64,000 nucleotides of DNA from Oscillospiraceae bacterium (GCA_003514385.1 DOQR01000007.1:124001-188000); one strand, 5' to 3'. Counted from the first letter of the stretch, positions 8,932 to 18,534 are shown. Program-made: numbers and translations. The notes: a model not told the origin generated them from the sequence alone.

Positions 8932-10911
8932 TTACGAAACATCCGCCATGTCGATATATGCCGCGCCGTCGCGTGCGATATGCTCTTTTCTGCCGGCGAG
9001 ATTGTCGCCGAGCCAGAGATCAAATATCTCGGCAGTTTTCTGGGCGTCGGTCGGGTCGACGCGGATAAGGCGGCGGGTCGCGGGATTCATCGTCGTCAGC
9101 GACATCATGTCCGCATCGTTTTCACCGAGTCCTTTCGAGCGCTGGATGGTGAACTTGCTGTTTTCAAGCTGGGAAAGGATATCCTGCTTCTCCTGCTCGT
9201 TATAGGCAAACCATATCTCGTCCTTTGAGTTTATCTCATAGAGCGGCGACTCCGCGATATACACCTTGCCTTTTTCGATAAGCGTGGGCATAAGGCGATA
9301 GATCATCGCGAGGATAAGCGTGCGTATCTGGAATCCGTCAACGTCGGCATCGGTGCAGATTATGACCTTGCTCCAGCGCAGCTGATCGATATTGAACGCA
9401 ACCATATCTTTCATCGACTTCGACTTGACCTCGACTCCGCAGCCAAGAACTTTTATCAGATCGGTTATGATATCGTTTGCAAATATTTTGTTATATTCCG
9501 CCTTGAGGCAGTTGAGTATCTTTCCGCGCACGGGGATTATCGCCTGGAAAGACGAGTCGCGCGCCTGCTTACAGGCGCCGAGAGCCGAGTCGCCCTCCAC
9601 TATGAACAGCTCGCGCTCGGAGACATCCTTGCTACGGCAGTCAACGAATTTCTGCACGCGGCTGCCCATATCGTTGCTCGACTGGAGCTTGCCCTTTATA
9701 TTGAGTTTCGTCGTCTCCGCACGGACACGCGCACGCATATTGACGAGCACCTGATCGCATATCTTGTCCGCATCGAGCTTGTTTTCGATGAAATACACCT
9801 CGAGCTGATGCTTGAAGAACTCGGTCATTGCCTCCTGAATGAACTTGTTCGTGATAGCTTTTTTCGTCTGGTTCTCATATGAAGCTATGGTCGAAAACGA
9901 CGAGATGACAAGCACAAGGCAGTCTTCAATATCCTGAAAATTTATCTTTGAATCGGATTTGAGATATTTTCCGCTCTTTTTTATATAAGCGTCTATCTGC
10001 GACACGAAAGCGGAACGCACTGCCTTATCCGGTGCGCCGCCGTGTTCAAGGTAGCTCGAGTTGTGATAGAACTCCTTGAGCTGAACTTTGTTCGAGAAGC
10101 AGAGCGCGGCGTTTATCTTCAAAGTATAGTCGGGCTGATCCGCTCTGTCGCGGCCGACGCGCTCGCCGCTCCATGTGCAAATGGAAGAAAGTCCGTTTGA
10201 GCCGACGACCTCGCGGACATGGTCGGCGATACCGTTTTCGTAGAAATATTCAAAAGTATCGAACTTTGAGCCGTTCTGATTTTTGAGCACGAATTTGACG
10301 CCCGCGTTGACTATCGCCTGGCGGCGCATCATATCCTGAAAATACTCGAGTGGTATGTTGATATCGGTGAAAACTTTGAGATCCGGGCGCCACTTTATGC
10401 GCGTGCCGGTGTCTTTTTTATTATACGGCTCCTTTATCATATCACCGACGGGCTTGCCGCCCTTGAAATTCAGATGATAGCAAAAGCCGTTTGAATGTAT
10501 TTCCGCCTCCATATATTCCGAGGCATACTGAGTGGCGCAAAGACCGAGTCCGTTTGTGCCGAGAGAATACTGATAGCTGCCGCCGTCGTTTGTCTTATAC
10601 TTACCGCCGGCATACAGCTCGCAGAAGGTCAGCTTCCAGTTATATTCCTTTTCTTTCTGGTTATACTCAACGGGTATTCCGCGTCCCTGATCCTGAACTT
10701 CAACGGACTTGTCCTCAAATCGGGTAACGGTTATTGTATTACCGAAGCCCTCGCGCGCCTCGTCAACAGAGTTCGAGATGATCTCGAACACAGAGTGCTC
10801 GCAGCCCTCTATGCCGTCGGAGCCGAAGATGACCGCAGGTCTTTTACGCACGCGGTCGGCGCCCTTGAGCACCTCTATGCTCTCCTGATTGTAGGTTGCC
10901 TTATTCGCCAT
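8932..10911 (-). CDS. Type IIA topoisomerase B subunit, topoisomerase IV-like (ParE)
   Basis: ATPase and Toprim subunit that drives strand passage with the A subunit downstream; 659 residues. The GHKL ATPase includes EIISNSVDEAREG (about 43-55), QDQGRGIP (73-80), an atypical lid GTNGLGLCATQYA (118-130) and the QTK loop (348-350). Toprim shows IVEGDSALG (437-445) and DADVDG (521-526), then SKGLGENDADM. The usual PGMYIG motif is replaced by RPAVIFGSDG. Together these place it in a divergent ParE/GyrB branch. A canonical gyrA/gyrB pair is expected elsewhere in the genome. It starts at the ATG ending at 10911 and is the first gene of the two-gene operon. Confidence 0.87.
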   Translation of the reverse strand: MANKATYNQESIEVLKGADRVRKRPAVIFGSDGIEGCEHSVFEIISNSVDEAREGFGNTITVTRFEDKSVEVQDQGRGIPVEYNQKEKEYNWKLTFCELYAGGKYKTNDGGSYQYSLGTNGLGLCATQYASEYMEAEIHSNGFCYHLNFKGGKPVGDMIKEPYNKKDTGTRIKWRPDLKVFTDINIPLEYFQDMMRRQAIVNAGVKFVLKNQNGSKFDTFEYFYENGIADHVREVVGSNGLSSICTWSGERVGRDRADQPDYTLKINAALCFSNKVQLKEFYHNSSYLEHGGAPDKAVRSAFVSQIDAYIKKSGKYLKSDSKINFQDIEDCLVLVISSFSTIASYENQTKKAITNKFIQEAMTEFFKHQLEVYFIENKLDADKICDQVLVNMRARVRAETTKLNIKGKLQSSNDMGSRVQKFVDCRSKDVSERELFIVEGDSALGACKQARDSSFQAIIPVRGKILNCLKAEYNKIFANDIITDLIKVLGCGVEVKSKSMKDMVAFNIDQLRWSKVIICTDADVDGFQIRTLILAMIYRLMPTLIEKGKVYIAESPLYEINSKDEIWFAYNEQEKQDILSQLENSKFTIQRSKGLGENDADMMSLTTMNPATRRLIRVDPTDAQKTAEIFDLWLGDNLAGRKEHIARDGAAYIDMADVS

Positions 10912-10966
10912 TTAGCTGTCCCCCGTAAATCAAATGCTACGCATTATTTTGTATCATACATATTTA

Positions 10967-10996
10967 ATTATACACCATATATTGGCTTTTTGTCAA
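10967..10996 (-). promoter_or_regulatory. Promoter of the topoisomerase operon
   Basis: Minus-strand TTGACA, 18 bases, TATAAT, about 55 bases upstream of the B-subunit start. Confidence 0.8.
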
Positions 10997-11013
10997 CGAT
11001 ATCAATAGGTATA

Positions 11014-11049
11014 GAAAAAGACAGACCATGCGATAACACACAGTCTGCC
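11014..11049 (-). terminator. Terminator of the EamA transporter gene
   Basis: Minus-strand hairpin GCAGACTGTGTG/CGCATGGTCTGT followed by a T5 run. Confidence 0.7.
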
Positions 11050-11067
11050 GGATAAAATTATGATTTG

Positions 11068-12018
11068 TTACGCCCTTTGCTTTTTCTTGAACACATCTGC
11101 GGGAAGCTGGGCGAGGACTATTGCGACGAACATGATGATGCAGCCGCTGAGCTCCCTTACCGACATTTTCTGATCTATCAGCACCCATGCGAATATGACA
11201 GCGAACACCGATTCAAGGCACAGCAGGAGCGAAGCGACCGTTGGGTCTGAATCGCGCTGGCCGAGGGTCTGGAAAGTGAACGCCACTCCGCAGGACAAAA
11301 TACCTGTGTAGAGCAGATAGGGCGCGGCGCTCATTATGGCGTGGATACTCGGCTTTTCAAAGATAAACATAAGAACGACGGATATTATGCCCGAGACAAA
11401 GAACTGCGCGCACGAGAGTTTGACTCCGTCGACTATCGCCGAATATTTGTCGATAACAAGAATATGTATCGCAAAGCCGACCGAGCACGCGAGAGCGAGC
11501 AATTCGCCCTTGCCGAAAGTCGCCTTGCCGCCCGCACACAGCAGATAGAGTCCGACAACGCCGAGCCCGACGCCGATCCACACGGGAAGACTGACGCGTT
11601 TTTTGAAGAAAACGAGGCTGATTATCGGCACGAGAAGCATATAGAGCGCGGTTATGAAGCCGACCTTGCCGACCGTTGTATAGCCGAACGCCGCCTGCTG
11701 AAGATTGCTCGCCACGCAGAGCACCGTCCCGCAGACGAGTCCGCCGACAATAAGATTTTTTCTGTCTTTTTTCTTCTCTTCGGGCGTTTTCTGTTCAGCC
11801 GAGCCGAGCTTTTTGTTTTTTGATTTTTGAACTCCCGACATTATCGCAATGACCGGCAGGAGCACCGTGCCGCCCATAATCATTCTTATGCCGTTGAAGG
11901 TCAGAGTTCCGATTACTTCAAGTCCCTCGCTCTGAGCCACAAACGACAGTCCCCATATAACAGCGGCGAGAATGAGAAAGATGCCGCCTTTAAGCTGTCC
12001 TTTTTTCGTTGTTATCAC
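11068..12018 (-). CDS. EamA/DMT-family membrane transporter
   Basis: Integral membrane protein of the drug/metabolite transporter superfamily, two EamA repeats and about ten hydrophobic spans in ~316 residues. The first repeat opens GGIFLILAAVIWGLSFVAQ, a typical signature; the second covers roughly residues 160-310. The open frame extends up to a TTG at 12057, but family members begin a few residues before KGQLKGG, so I favour the GTG ending at 12018. Its ribosome-binding site is poor, so the start is uncertain. A polar insert of about 30 residues rich in Lys (near 60-90) separates spans 2 and 3. Substrate unknown. It stands alone between a terminator and the next gene. Confidence 0.85.
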   Translation of the reverse strand: MITTKKGQLKGGIFLILAAVIWGLSFVAQSEGLEVIGTLTFNGIRMIMGGTVLLPVIAIMSGVQKSKNKKLGSAEQKTPEEKKKDRKNLIVGGLVCGTVLCVASNLQQAAFGYTTVGKVGFITALYMLLVPIISLVFFKKRVSLPVWIGVGLGVVGLYLLCAGGKATFGKGELLALACSVGFAIHILVIDKYSAIVDGVKLSCAQFFVSGIISVVLMFIFEKPSIHAIMSAAPYLLYTGILSCGVAFTFQTLGQRDSDPTVASLLLCLESVFAVIFAWVLIDQKMSVRELSGCIIMFVAIVLAQLPADVFKKKQRA

Positions 12019-12110
12019 TCCACTGAAGTTTTCCGAAATATGATAGCACAAAGGCAAATAATAAAAATCGGATTTTGGAATAAAATATAATTTTCAAAAA
12101 GATTTTCGGT

Positions 12111-12845
12111 TTATCTCTCCGCGAGCGGAAGTATTGAGCCGATATCGGTTAATTGAAAGTCCCCTGCCTCCTCCGCACGCACGCCGAACGAAGAGAGAAA
12201 GGCTCTGATTTTTTCGCCGTCCCTATGAAACGAAAGCGAGCCGTTGAATAGCATTGTATCGGGCGCAATGAGCCCGCAGCAGCCGCCGATAAAGCCATAT
12301 TCGCGCCCGGGCAGGGCGACATCGCCCTTTGAGACGAGCAGTACAGCAAGTCCGTTTTTTTCGGCCGCCGAGGCTATTGACACATCATCGGTAATTATCG
12401 CGCTTTCAGTCACCGGCACTACCGAGCATTTTGTGTAGCCCTGGCGCACGGGTATTAAACTACGCCCGGAAAAGTCGATGTTTTTGCAGACGGTTTTGGG
12501 ATTGAGTATCGCATAATTGCCGAAAAGCGCGGCATTGAGCGGCACATCGGCGGGATATTTATCGCCGAGCGGAGTGTCGAGAACCTGCACATCAAATCCC
12601 ATTTCAATAAGCTTTTCCGCGTTGTTACACTGCTCTCGGCTCAATATGATTTTTCGCCCGCCGAGATGCAATAAGTGCAAATCGGCGTGGGCAGCTGTGC
12701 CGTCGGTTATCGCGGCGCACGGCAGGATATCAAAAGCACTGATACCGCGCGAGAGAAGATATTCTTTTGCTTTCACTGCGCCGATGCTCACTGCGGCGAG
12801 GGTGATTCCCCTCTTCGGCAGGTTCGGCGATTCTATAGGGGTCAT
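12111..12845 (-). CDS. Conserved protein, possibly DUF6873/GME-fold
   Basis: A 244-residue soluble protein without signal or membrane segment. Recognisable blocks are VRQGYTKCSVVPV, SAIITDDVSIA and GREYGFIGGCCGL, with several Cys and Gly. The pattern recalls clostridial proteins annotated as DUF6873 with a guanidino-group-modifying (GME) fold, but I make that link from memory and it is tentative. It lies 8 bp after radA and probably shares its operon with the amidase and radA. No catalytic residues can be named with confidence. Confidence 0.5.
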   Translation of the reverse strand: MTPIESPNLPKRGITLAAVSIGAVKAKEYLLSRGISAFDILPCAAITDGTAAHADLHLLHLGGRKIILSREQCNNAEKLIEMGFDVQVLDTPLGDKYPADVPLNAALFGNYAILNPKTVCKNIDFSGRSLIPVRQGYTKCSVVPVTESAIITDDVSIASAAEKNGLAVLLVSKGDVALPGREYGFIGGCCGLIAPDTMLFNGSLSFHRDGEKIRAFLSSFGVRAEEAGDFQLTDIGSILPLAER

Positions 12846-12853
12846 AAAATTCT

Positions 12854-14224
12854 TCAGTCAACGCAGTTCGCGAATGCCTCATAGACATTCTTGACGCCGA
12901 TGACCTCTATCTCCTTTTTGAGCTTGTCCGGCACGGATTTGAAATTATGGCGCGGGATAATGCAGGTCTTGAAACCGAGCCGAGCCGCCTCTTTTATGCG
13001 CTGTTCGCAGTGGTTGACGGAGCGAATCTCGCCGCCGAGACCGATCTCGCCGAAAGCGAGCACATCGTCTCTTATCGGGACATCCTTGAGGCTCGAAATA
13101 AGCGCGAGCGCAACGGAGAGGTCGGTCGCGGGTTCATCGAGCTTGAGTCCGCCGATGACATTTATATATGCATCCATATTGCCGAAGAAATAGCCCGCCC
13201 GCTTTTCGAGGACGGCTAAGAGCATAGCCATGCGGCTGTAATCAAAGCCGGTCGCCATACGGCGGGGATTGCCGAAGCTCGACGCGCTGACAAGAGCCTG
13301 AACCTCGGCGAGTATCGGGCGAGTGCCCTCCATAGCGCAGGCGATGCAGGTGCCCGAAGTGTTCTTCGGTCTGCCTGAGATGAGCATAAGGGACGGATTC
13401 TCGACCTGAGAAAGTCCGCTGTCGAGCATCTCGAAAACGCCTATCTCATTCGTCGAGCCGTAGCGGTTCTTGACGGCACGGAGGATTCTGTAAGACATAT
13501 TGCGGTCGCCCTCGAAATAGAGCACCGCATCAACTATATGTTCGAGCACCTTGGGTCCCGCGATGTTGCCGTCCTTGTTGACATGACCGACGACTATAAT
13601 CGGAATATTGCTGCTCTTCGCGGTGCGCATGAACATCGAAGTCGATTCGCGCACCTGCGTGACACTGCCCGCAGAGGAGCTGAGGTCACTTATGACCATA
13701 GTCTGTATGGAGTCGATGATAACGAGCCCGGGCTTGTTGATATTTATATACTCGCATATAGCCTGAACATCGGTCTGGCTCATGAGAGTGAGGGTCGGGC
13801 TCGTGACCCCGAGCCTGTCCGCGCGGAGTTTTATCTGATAGACCGACTCCTCGCCCGAGACATAGAGAATATCGAGATCCCTGCCGATATACTGGCATAT
13901 CTGAAGAAGAATCGTCGATTTGCCTATGCCGGGGTCACCGCTCAGGAGCACCAACGAACCTTTGACTATTCCGCCGCCGAGGACGCGGTCGAGCTCGGTG
14001 AGCCCCGTCTGATAGCGTATCTCCTCATCGGCGGTTATCTCGCTGAGAGCATATGTCTTGACGCTGCGCGCGCTCGCGCCGCTCTTGGACGCCGGAGCGG
14101 CGGGCGCTTTTATCTCCTCGTTCATGGTGTTCCACTCGCCGCAGCCCGGGCAGCAGCCGAACCATTTCGGGCTTTCATAGCCGCATTCGGAACAGATATA
14201 GACCGATTTTGCCTTGCCTGCCAT
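12854..14224 (-). CDS. radA: DNA repair protein RadA (Sms)
   Basis: RecA-related ATPase that assists branch migration and recombinational repair; 456 residues. Residues 11-29 form the C4 zinc finger CSECGYESPKWFGCCPGCG. Walker A is GDPGIGKST near 96-104. The RadA-specific KNRYGSTNEIGVFEM motif is near 253-267. The C-terminal third is the Lon-protease-like domain without the catalytic pair. All hallmark motifs are intact. The amidase stop codon lies immediately upstream, indicating one operon in the order amidase, radA, GME-fold-like gene. Confidence 0.95.
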   Translation of the reverse strand: MAGKAKSVYICSECGYESPKWFGCCPGCGEWNTMNEEIKAPAAPASKSGASARSVKTYALSEITADEEIRYQTGLTELDRVLGGGIVKGSLVLLSGDPGIGKSTILLQICQYIGRDLDILYVSGEESVYQIKLRADRLGVTSPTLTLMSQTDVQAICEYININKPGLVIIDSIQTMVISDLSSSAGSVTQVRESTSMFMRTAKSSNIPIIVVGHVNKDGNIAGPKVLEHIVDAVLYFEGDRNMSYRILRAVKNRYGSTNEIGVFEMLDSGLSQVENPSLMLISGRPKNTSGTCIACAMEGTRPILAEVQALVSASSFGNPRRMATGFDYSRMAMLLAVLEKRAGYFFGNMDAYINVIGGLKLDEPATDLSVALALISSLKDVPIRDDVLAFGEIGLGGEIRSVNHCEQRIKEAARLGFKTCIIPRHNFKSVPDKLKKEIEVIGVKNVYEAFANCVD

Positions 14225-14225
14225 T

Positions 14226-14978
14226 TTATGTTACCTCCGTCAGTTTTTCGTCTTGTTTTAAATAGTCTGTTATACCGCACATGACTGAAAAAGCCATGGC
14301 GTTCTGATAATTATCGTCTTTTAGTTTCAGCGTCTCGGCGGCGTTCGAGAGAAAGCCGCACTCGACCATAACCGCCGGAGACTGCGCATGATAGAGCAGA
14401 TATATCTCAGTGCCCGTGCGCTTGACGGCGCGCTGATTCTGAGGCTGGATAAGCGAGCGGATATCCTGCTGAATCGCCTTTGCCAGCTTCTCGCTCTCCG
14501 GATTGTTTTTGGAATAGAACACCTGTGCGCCGCTGTATGACGGGCCGCCGTAGTGGTTCTGATGTATGCTCACGAACAGGGCATCGGGCGTCTGTTCGAT
14601 GATCTTCATTCTGTTTTTTATATCTGAGACTTTTTGCTGACGCACGGTTTTTGCGGAGTCGTCGGCTATATCGTCGTCCGTTTCGCGGGTCATGATGACA
14701 TTGTAGCCCGCTGTGTCGAGCATATCGCGTAGCTTCAGGGCTATGGACAGATTTATATCTTTTTCGACCGTTCCGTCCGCCGCAGTCGCGCCGCCGTCCA
14801 TGCCGCCGTGACCTGCGTCAACGATAACAGTCACTGTGCGAAGCGCATTTGAAGAGGCCCTGCGCGCATATCCGGAGCCGCGTGAGGATATCATCACGAA
14901 GCATATAATCATTATTACAACCGCCGCCGCGATACCGAGAGCGACGAGCCTTGAACGCTTTTTGAAATTTATCACCAT
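14226..14978 (-). CDS. N-acetylmuramoyl-L-alanine amidase, CwlD-like
   Basis: Zinc amidase of the Amidase_3 family that cleaves the MurNAc-L-Ala bond in peptidoglycan; in sporulating Firmicutes CwlD acts in cortex muramic-lactam formation. The 250-residue product has a single N-terminal membrane segment (about 10-31) and then the catalytic domain, with VDAGHGGMDGG (His57), Glu72, HQNHY and VECGFLSN, which carry the zinc ligands and the catalytic Glu. I chose the ATG ending at 14978 because GGGGGTG lies five bases upstream; the longer open frame overlaps a divergent gene. Its CwlD identity rests on size, topology and the sporulating context. Confidence 0.8.
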   Translation of the reverse strand: MVINFKKRSRLVALGIAAAVVIMIICFVMISSRGSGYARRASSNALRTVTVIVDAGHGGMDGGATAADGTVEKDINLSIALKLRDMLDTAGYNVIMTRETDDDIADDSAKTVRQQKVSDIKNRMKIIEQTPDALFVSIHQNHYGGPSYSGAQVFYSKNNPESEKLAKAIQQDIRSLIQPQNQRAVKRTGTEIYLLYHAQSPAVMVECGFLSNAAETLKLKDDNYQNAMAFSVMCGITDYLKQDEKLTEVT

Positions 14979-15063
14979 ACCGACACCCCCACAAAAGAAT
15001 ATGCGGAGAGTCGCGGCATTATTAGAACAGCGGCGGGCAAAATAGGAAAAAGGAGCTGAGAAA

Positions 15064-15414
15064 ATGAAAGGAATAACAAAGATTATCGGCGGTCTCGCCA
15101 TCGGGACGGTCAACTCCGCGCTCGGAGCCGGCGGCGGGATGATTGCTGTGCCGATGCTCAGAAAAAGCGGAATGGAGCAAAACAGGGCGCAGGCAAACGC
15201 GGTGGCACTCATTATGCTGCTGACCGCGGCGAGCGCGGGGATATATATTTACACAGGGAAAGTCACCTTCGGCGACGCGCTCCCCTATCTCCCGGCGGGG
15301 CTTATAGGAAGCGTTCTCGGTTCTTTCATTCTGCCGAAGATACCGACAAAAATACTCGGCAAGATTTTTGCCCTTTTCATGCTTTGGGCGGGAGTGAGGA
15401 TGCTGATGCGATGA
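15064..15414 (+). CDS. Half-size TauE/SafE-family permease, N-terminal half
   Basis: A 116-residue membrane protein equal to one half of a TauE/SafE (DUF81) anion permease. It opens with the repeat signature GTVNSALGAGGGMIAVPML and has about three to four hydrophobic spans. AGGAG precedes the ATG. Its TGA stop overlaps the ATG of the next gene (ATGA), so the two halves are translationally coupled and likely assemble as a heterodimer. Sulfite, sulfonate or other organic-anion export is the family theme; the substrate here is unknown. Confidence 0.82.
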   Translation: MKGITKIIGGLAIGTVNSALGAGGGMIAVPMLRKSGMEQNRAQANAVALIMLLTAASAGIYIYTGKVTFGDALPYLPAGLIGSVLGSFILPKIPTKILGKIFALFMLWAGVRMLMR

Positions 15415-15761
15415 AGACTATACTGGCAGCTTTTTTCTCGGGTCTCGCCGGCAGTCTCGGACTCGGCGGAGGCGGAGTGCTTGTGCTCTATCTCGTGCTC
15501 GCGCTCGGCATGCCGCAGCTCAAGGCACAGGGCATAAATCTATTGTTTTTCATCCCCTGCGCGGTGCTCTCGAGCATAGTTTATTCATTCAAAAAGCTCA
15601 TCGACTGGAAAAGCGTTCTGCTCTTTGCCGCAGGCGGTCTGCCGGGAGTTTTGCTCGGCAGTCTCGCGGTATCGCACATGAACAGCAATATTCCCGGGAA
15701 AATATTCGGCGGATTTCTGCTGCTCATGGGCATAAAAGAGCTGTTCAGGAAAGGTGATTGA
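15411..15761 (+). CDS. Half-size TauE/SafE-family permease, C-terminal half
   Basis: Partner of the preceding gene, 116 residues, opening MKTILAAFFSGLAGSLGLGG, again with the family Gly-rich motif (LGLGGGGVLVLYLVL). The start is the ATG within the ATGA overlap; an in-frame upstream ATG has no ribosome-binding site. Three to four hydrophobic spans are visible. The last 17 bases overlap the 3' end of the convergent ruvX gene. Both halves carry the complete repeat signature, so this is a genuine split gene pair and not a frameshifted remnant. Confidence 0.82.
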   Translation: MKTILAAFFSGLAGSLGLGGGGVLVLYLVLALGMPQLKAQGINLLFFIPCAVLSSIVYSFKKLIDWKSVLLFAAGGLPGVLLGSLAVSHMNSNIPGKIFGGFLLLMGIKELFRKGD

Positions 15762-16170
15762 TGCGCCGATAGTCGAGATAATCCTGGAGAATCATCACGG
15801 CGCTGACGGCATCGACGACAGCCTTACGCTTCTTGCCGCGCGTGTTCGTGACATTCAGGGCGTTATGCGCCGAAACCGTTGTCAGGCGTTCGTCGCGCAT
15901 CACGGTCTCTATGCCCGAAAACTCAGTCAGAGCCGCCGCGAAATCCTCGCAGCGCTGAGCGCGTTCGCCGTGGGTGCCGTCCATATTGACGGGCAGACCG
16001 ACAACTATCAGCTCCGCCTTTTTCTCTTTCGCTATCTCTGTTATTTTTTCAATCAGCGGCTCGGATTCTTTTTCTGTTATAACGGTCACGGGAGACGCCA
16101 AAAATTCGGTCTTGTCGCAGACGGCTATGCCCGTTCGCGTATCTCCGTAATCTACCGACAGGATTATCAT
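15745..16170 (-). CDS. ruvX: RuvX/YqgF-family pre-16S rRNA nuclease
   Basis: RNase H-fold nuclease implicated in maturation of the 16S rRNA 5' end, historically called a putative Holliday junction resolvase. The 141-residue product starts LSVDYGDTRTGIAV, with the first catalytic Asp, and continues with VVGLPVNMDGT, the MRDERLTT motif carrying the Glu, and DAVSAVMILQDYL carrying the final Asp. AAGAGGT precedes the ATG. The length is normal for the family. The 3' end overlaps the convergent TauE gene by 17 bp. Confidence 0.92.
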   Translation of the reverse strand: MIILSVDYGDTRTGIAVCDKTEFLASPVTVITEKESEPLIEKITEIAKEKKAELIVVGLPVNMDGTHGERAQRCEDFAAALTEFSGIETVMRDERLTTVSAHNALNVTNTRGKKRKAVVDAVSAVMILQDYLDYRRINHLS

Positions 16171-16186
16171 AAAATACCTCTTAATT

Positions 16187-16218
16187 AAAAATTTAGCCGC
16201 ACCGTTATCGGGTGCGGC
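16187..16218 (-). terminator. Terminator of the class A PBP gene
   Basis: Stem GCCGCACC/GGTGCGGC with a 7-base loop; on the minus strand it is followed by TAAATTTTTAATT. Confidence 0.7.
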
Positions 16219-16249
16219 CGTTTATATATTTTTTCGCCGCAGGTTGAGT

Positions 16250-18499
16250 TTAATCGTCCGAACGCGGGCTTGTCGGAAGGATGGAATCGATAATATTGCT
16301 GACCGCCTCGCCGACTCCGCTGACGACCTCGCTGACGGATCCGCCGCCGCATGCGGTACACTCGGCGGGCATTGCGGACTTCTTATAATATCCCTTTGCA
16401 GTCTCCTTGCACGAGGGCGAAGCGAGAAGTCCGGTCTTCTTGCAGTAGTCCTTCTCCTCGACCTTGCCGGTTTTGGGGAACTCCTTGACGGGCAGGTTCG
16501 CGTGGATACGGTCGAGCAGTTCGATATAGACTCGTCCGGAAGCACTGTATCTGAACGGAATGACCTTGGGCTTATCGTAGCCGAGCCAGACTGCGCAGAC
16601 ATAGTAAGGTGTGCCGCCGGCTATCCAGCTGTCCTTGGTGTCACTCGTGGTACCGGTCTTGCTCATCAGCTCGAACTTGCCGAGATTCTTGCTCTTGCGG
16701 AAATCTCTTGCCGGGACGGTCTTGAGCAGTTCGCGCATGACCTCTGCGGTATCCTCGCTGAGAACTCTCTCGGGCTCGGACTTCGTTTCGAGCAGGACTT
16801 CCGTGCCCGTGGCATTTGTGACTTTATAATAGCAATAGGGCTCATAGTAATAGCCGTTGTTGCCGAACACGGCATATGCCGCCGCCATTTCGACAGTAGT
16901 GACGCCGTTTGTCAGAGCGCCGGTTGCAAGGGGCGCGATATTCGCATCCGCAGAATCATCAAGAGTTGTCAGATGGAACGTCTTTTTCATGAAGTTATAG
17001 GCCTCGTTGACTCCGAGCATCTCCGTAATTATTCTGACGGGCACGGTATTGAACGACTTCTGGATAGCATACTGGACGGTTATTTCTTTCTTGCTTCCGT
17101 TCGTACCGTCCGCATTCTGCGGCCAAAGCTTGCCGTTTTGATAGATTGAATAGTCGAGAATCATGCTCGACCAGTTGATATAGTTCTTCTCGAGCGCGAG
17201 AGAATAGGTCGAAAGGGGCTTTATGGACGAACCGGGCTGTCTCGGGGACTCGGACGCTCTGTTGAGGCAGAGGTTGCCGTTCTTTTCGCCCGCCTGTCCG
17301 ACTATGCCGACGATTCTGCCCTCATAGTCCATGACGGTTGCCGCAGACTGAGCAGCGGGATGCTCGGCGGTGTCTGCCTCCTTATCGAAAGCGATTCTGT
17401 TTGAATATACGGTATTGAGAACCTTCTGAACATCGGGGTTGGCAGCAGAATATATCTTGAGTCCGCCGTAATTTATCTTCTCCATCGCCTGGCGGTAGGT
17501 GTAGCCGTATTTGCTCATCAGATCCTTGCAGACGGTCTTGATGACATAATCGACATAGAAATCCTGATATTCCTTCTCGGTGTTCTTGTCCTCGGTAGTG
17601 TTCTTGGTCTTGCCCGGCTTCGGGACATAGCCCTCGCTGTTTGTGAACACGAGCTTATAGTTAACTGCTTCTTCGTACTCCTCTTTGCTTACCGCCTTTT
17701 CCTCGAGCATATATTTGAGGCAGAGTTCCTGACGCGTTTTGTTCGCCTCGGGATTGAGCAGAGGGTTATACTTCGTCGGCGCTTTTGTTATGACCGCGAG
17801 GGTCGCGCACTCAGCGAGATTCAGCTCGCTGACATCCTTGCCGAAATAAGTCTCGCTCGCAGTCTGGACGCCGTAGCATCCGTTGCCAAGATAGAGGGTG
17901 TTGAGATAAGCTTCAAGGATAGCGTCCTTGCTGTAGTGCTGCTCAAGGTTCAGAGCGCGCTCTATCTCCTTGAACTTTCGAACGACCGTGACCTCCTTGT
18001 CGTTGGTTAGGTTCTTGACGAGCTGCTGGGTTATTGTCGAGCCGCCGCCGCTGGAAAGTCCGGTAGCCGCGCCGAAGGTACGCAGCCAGTCGACGCCGTG
18101 ATGCTTTTTAAAGCGCTTATCCTCAAGGCAGATGAAAGCGTTTTTGAGATTCTCCGGCATCTTATCGGAATCGACCCATATTCTGTTCTCCTCGCCGTGG
18201 AGCTGAGCCATTTCAACGAGCTCATTGTTGCTGTCATAGGCATAGACGAACGAGGTCTGGTTCTGATTCGCCTTGTAGTCGTCGAGATTTATCGCGATCT
18301 CACCGTGGGCAAAGGACACGATATTGAAGAAAACATAACCTCCGATTATCGCCGCGGTGAGCATACCGACGACGAGCACACAGAGTATGACCAGCAGAGC
18401 TATCCTGCCGGCTTTTTTATTCGGCCTTTTATTCTTCTTTTTGGAAGATTTTTTGGCTGTTCCCATCTTTTTCGATGCGTTTGCGGAGCTGTTTGCCAT
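16250..18499 (-). CDS. Class A penicillin-binding protein (PBP1A family)
   Basis: Bifunctional peptidoglycan glycosyltransferase/transpeptidase, 749 residues, anchored by one N-terminal membrane span (about 31-55) after a Lys-rich cytoplasmic tail. The GT51 domain shows EDKRFKKHHGVDWLR and GGSTITQQLVKN. The transpeptidase has SSIK in QPGSSIKPL (nucleophile Ser), the SxN triad as SFN in QKSFNTVPV, and KTGTT. The C terminus carries four Cys in a short Cys/Lys segment and an acidic end. GAAGGAGG precedes the ATG. It has its own promoter and terminator, so is monocistronic. Confidence 0.93.
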   Translation of the reverse strand: MANSSANASKKMGTAKKSSKKKNKRPNKKAGRIALLVILCVLVVGMLTAAIIGGYVFFNIVSFAHGEIAINLDDYKANQNQTSFVYAYDSNNELVEMAQLHGEENRIWVDSDKMPENLKNAFICLEDKRFKKHHGVDWLRTFGAATGLSSGGGSTITQQLVKNLTNDKEVTVVRKFKEIERALNLEQHYSKDAILEAYLNTLYLGNGCYGVQTASETYFGKDVSELNLAECATLAVITKAPTKYNPLLNPEANKTRQELCLKYMLEEKAVSKEEYEEAVNYKLVFTNSEGYVPKPGKTKNTTEDKNTEKEYQDFYVDYVIKTVCKDLMSKYGYTYRQAMEKINYGGLKIYSAANPDVQKVLNTVYSNRIAFDKEADTAEHPAAQSAATVMDYEGRIVGIVGQAGEKNGNLCLNRASESPRQPGSSIKPLSTYSLALEKNYINWSSMILDYSIYQNGKLWPQNADGTNGSKKEITVQYAIQKSFNTVPVRIITEMLGVNEAYNFMKKTFHLTTLDDSADANIAPLATGALTNGVTTVEMAAAYAVFGNNGYYYEPYCYYKVTNATGTEVLLETKSEPERVLSEDTAEVMRELLKTVPARDFRKSKNLGKFELMSKTGTTSDTKDSWIAGGTPYYVCAVWLGYDKPKVIPFRYSASGRVYIELLDRIHANLPVKEFPKTGKVEEKDYCKKTGLLASPSCKETAKGYYKKSAMPAECTACGGGSVSEVVSGVGEAVSNIIDSILPTSPRSDD

Positions 18500-18534
18500 C
18501 CGTGCGCCTCCTTCACATTACAATCCAGTTAAAA

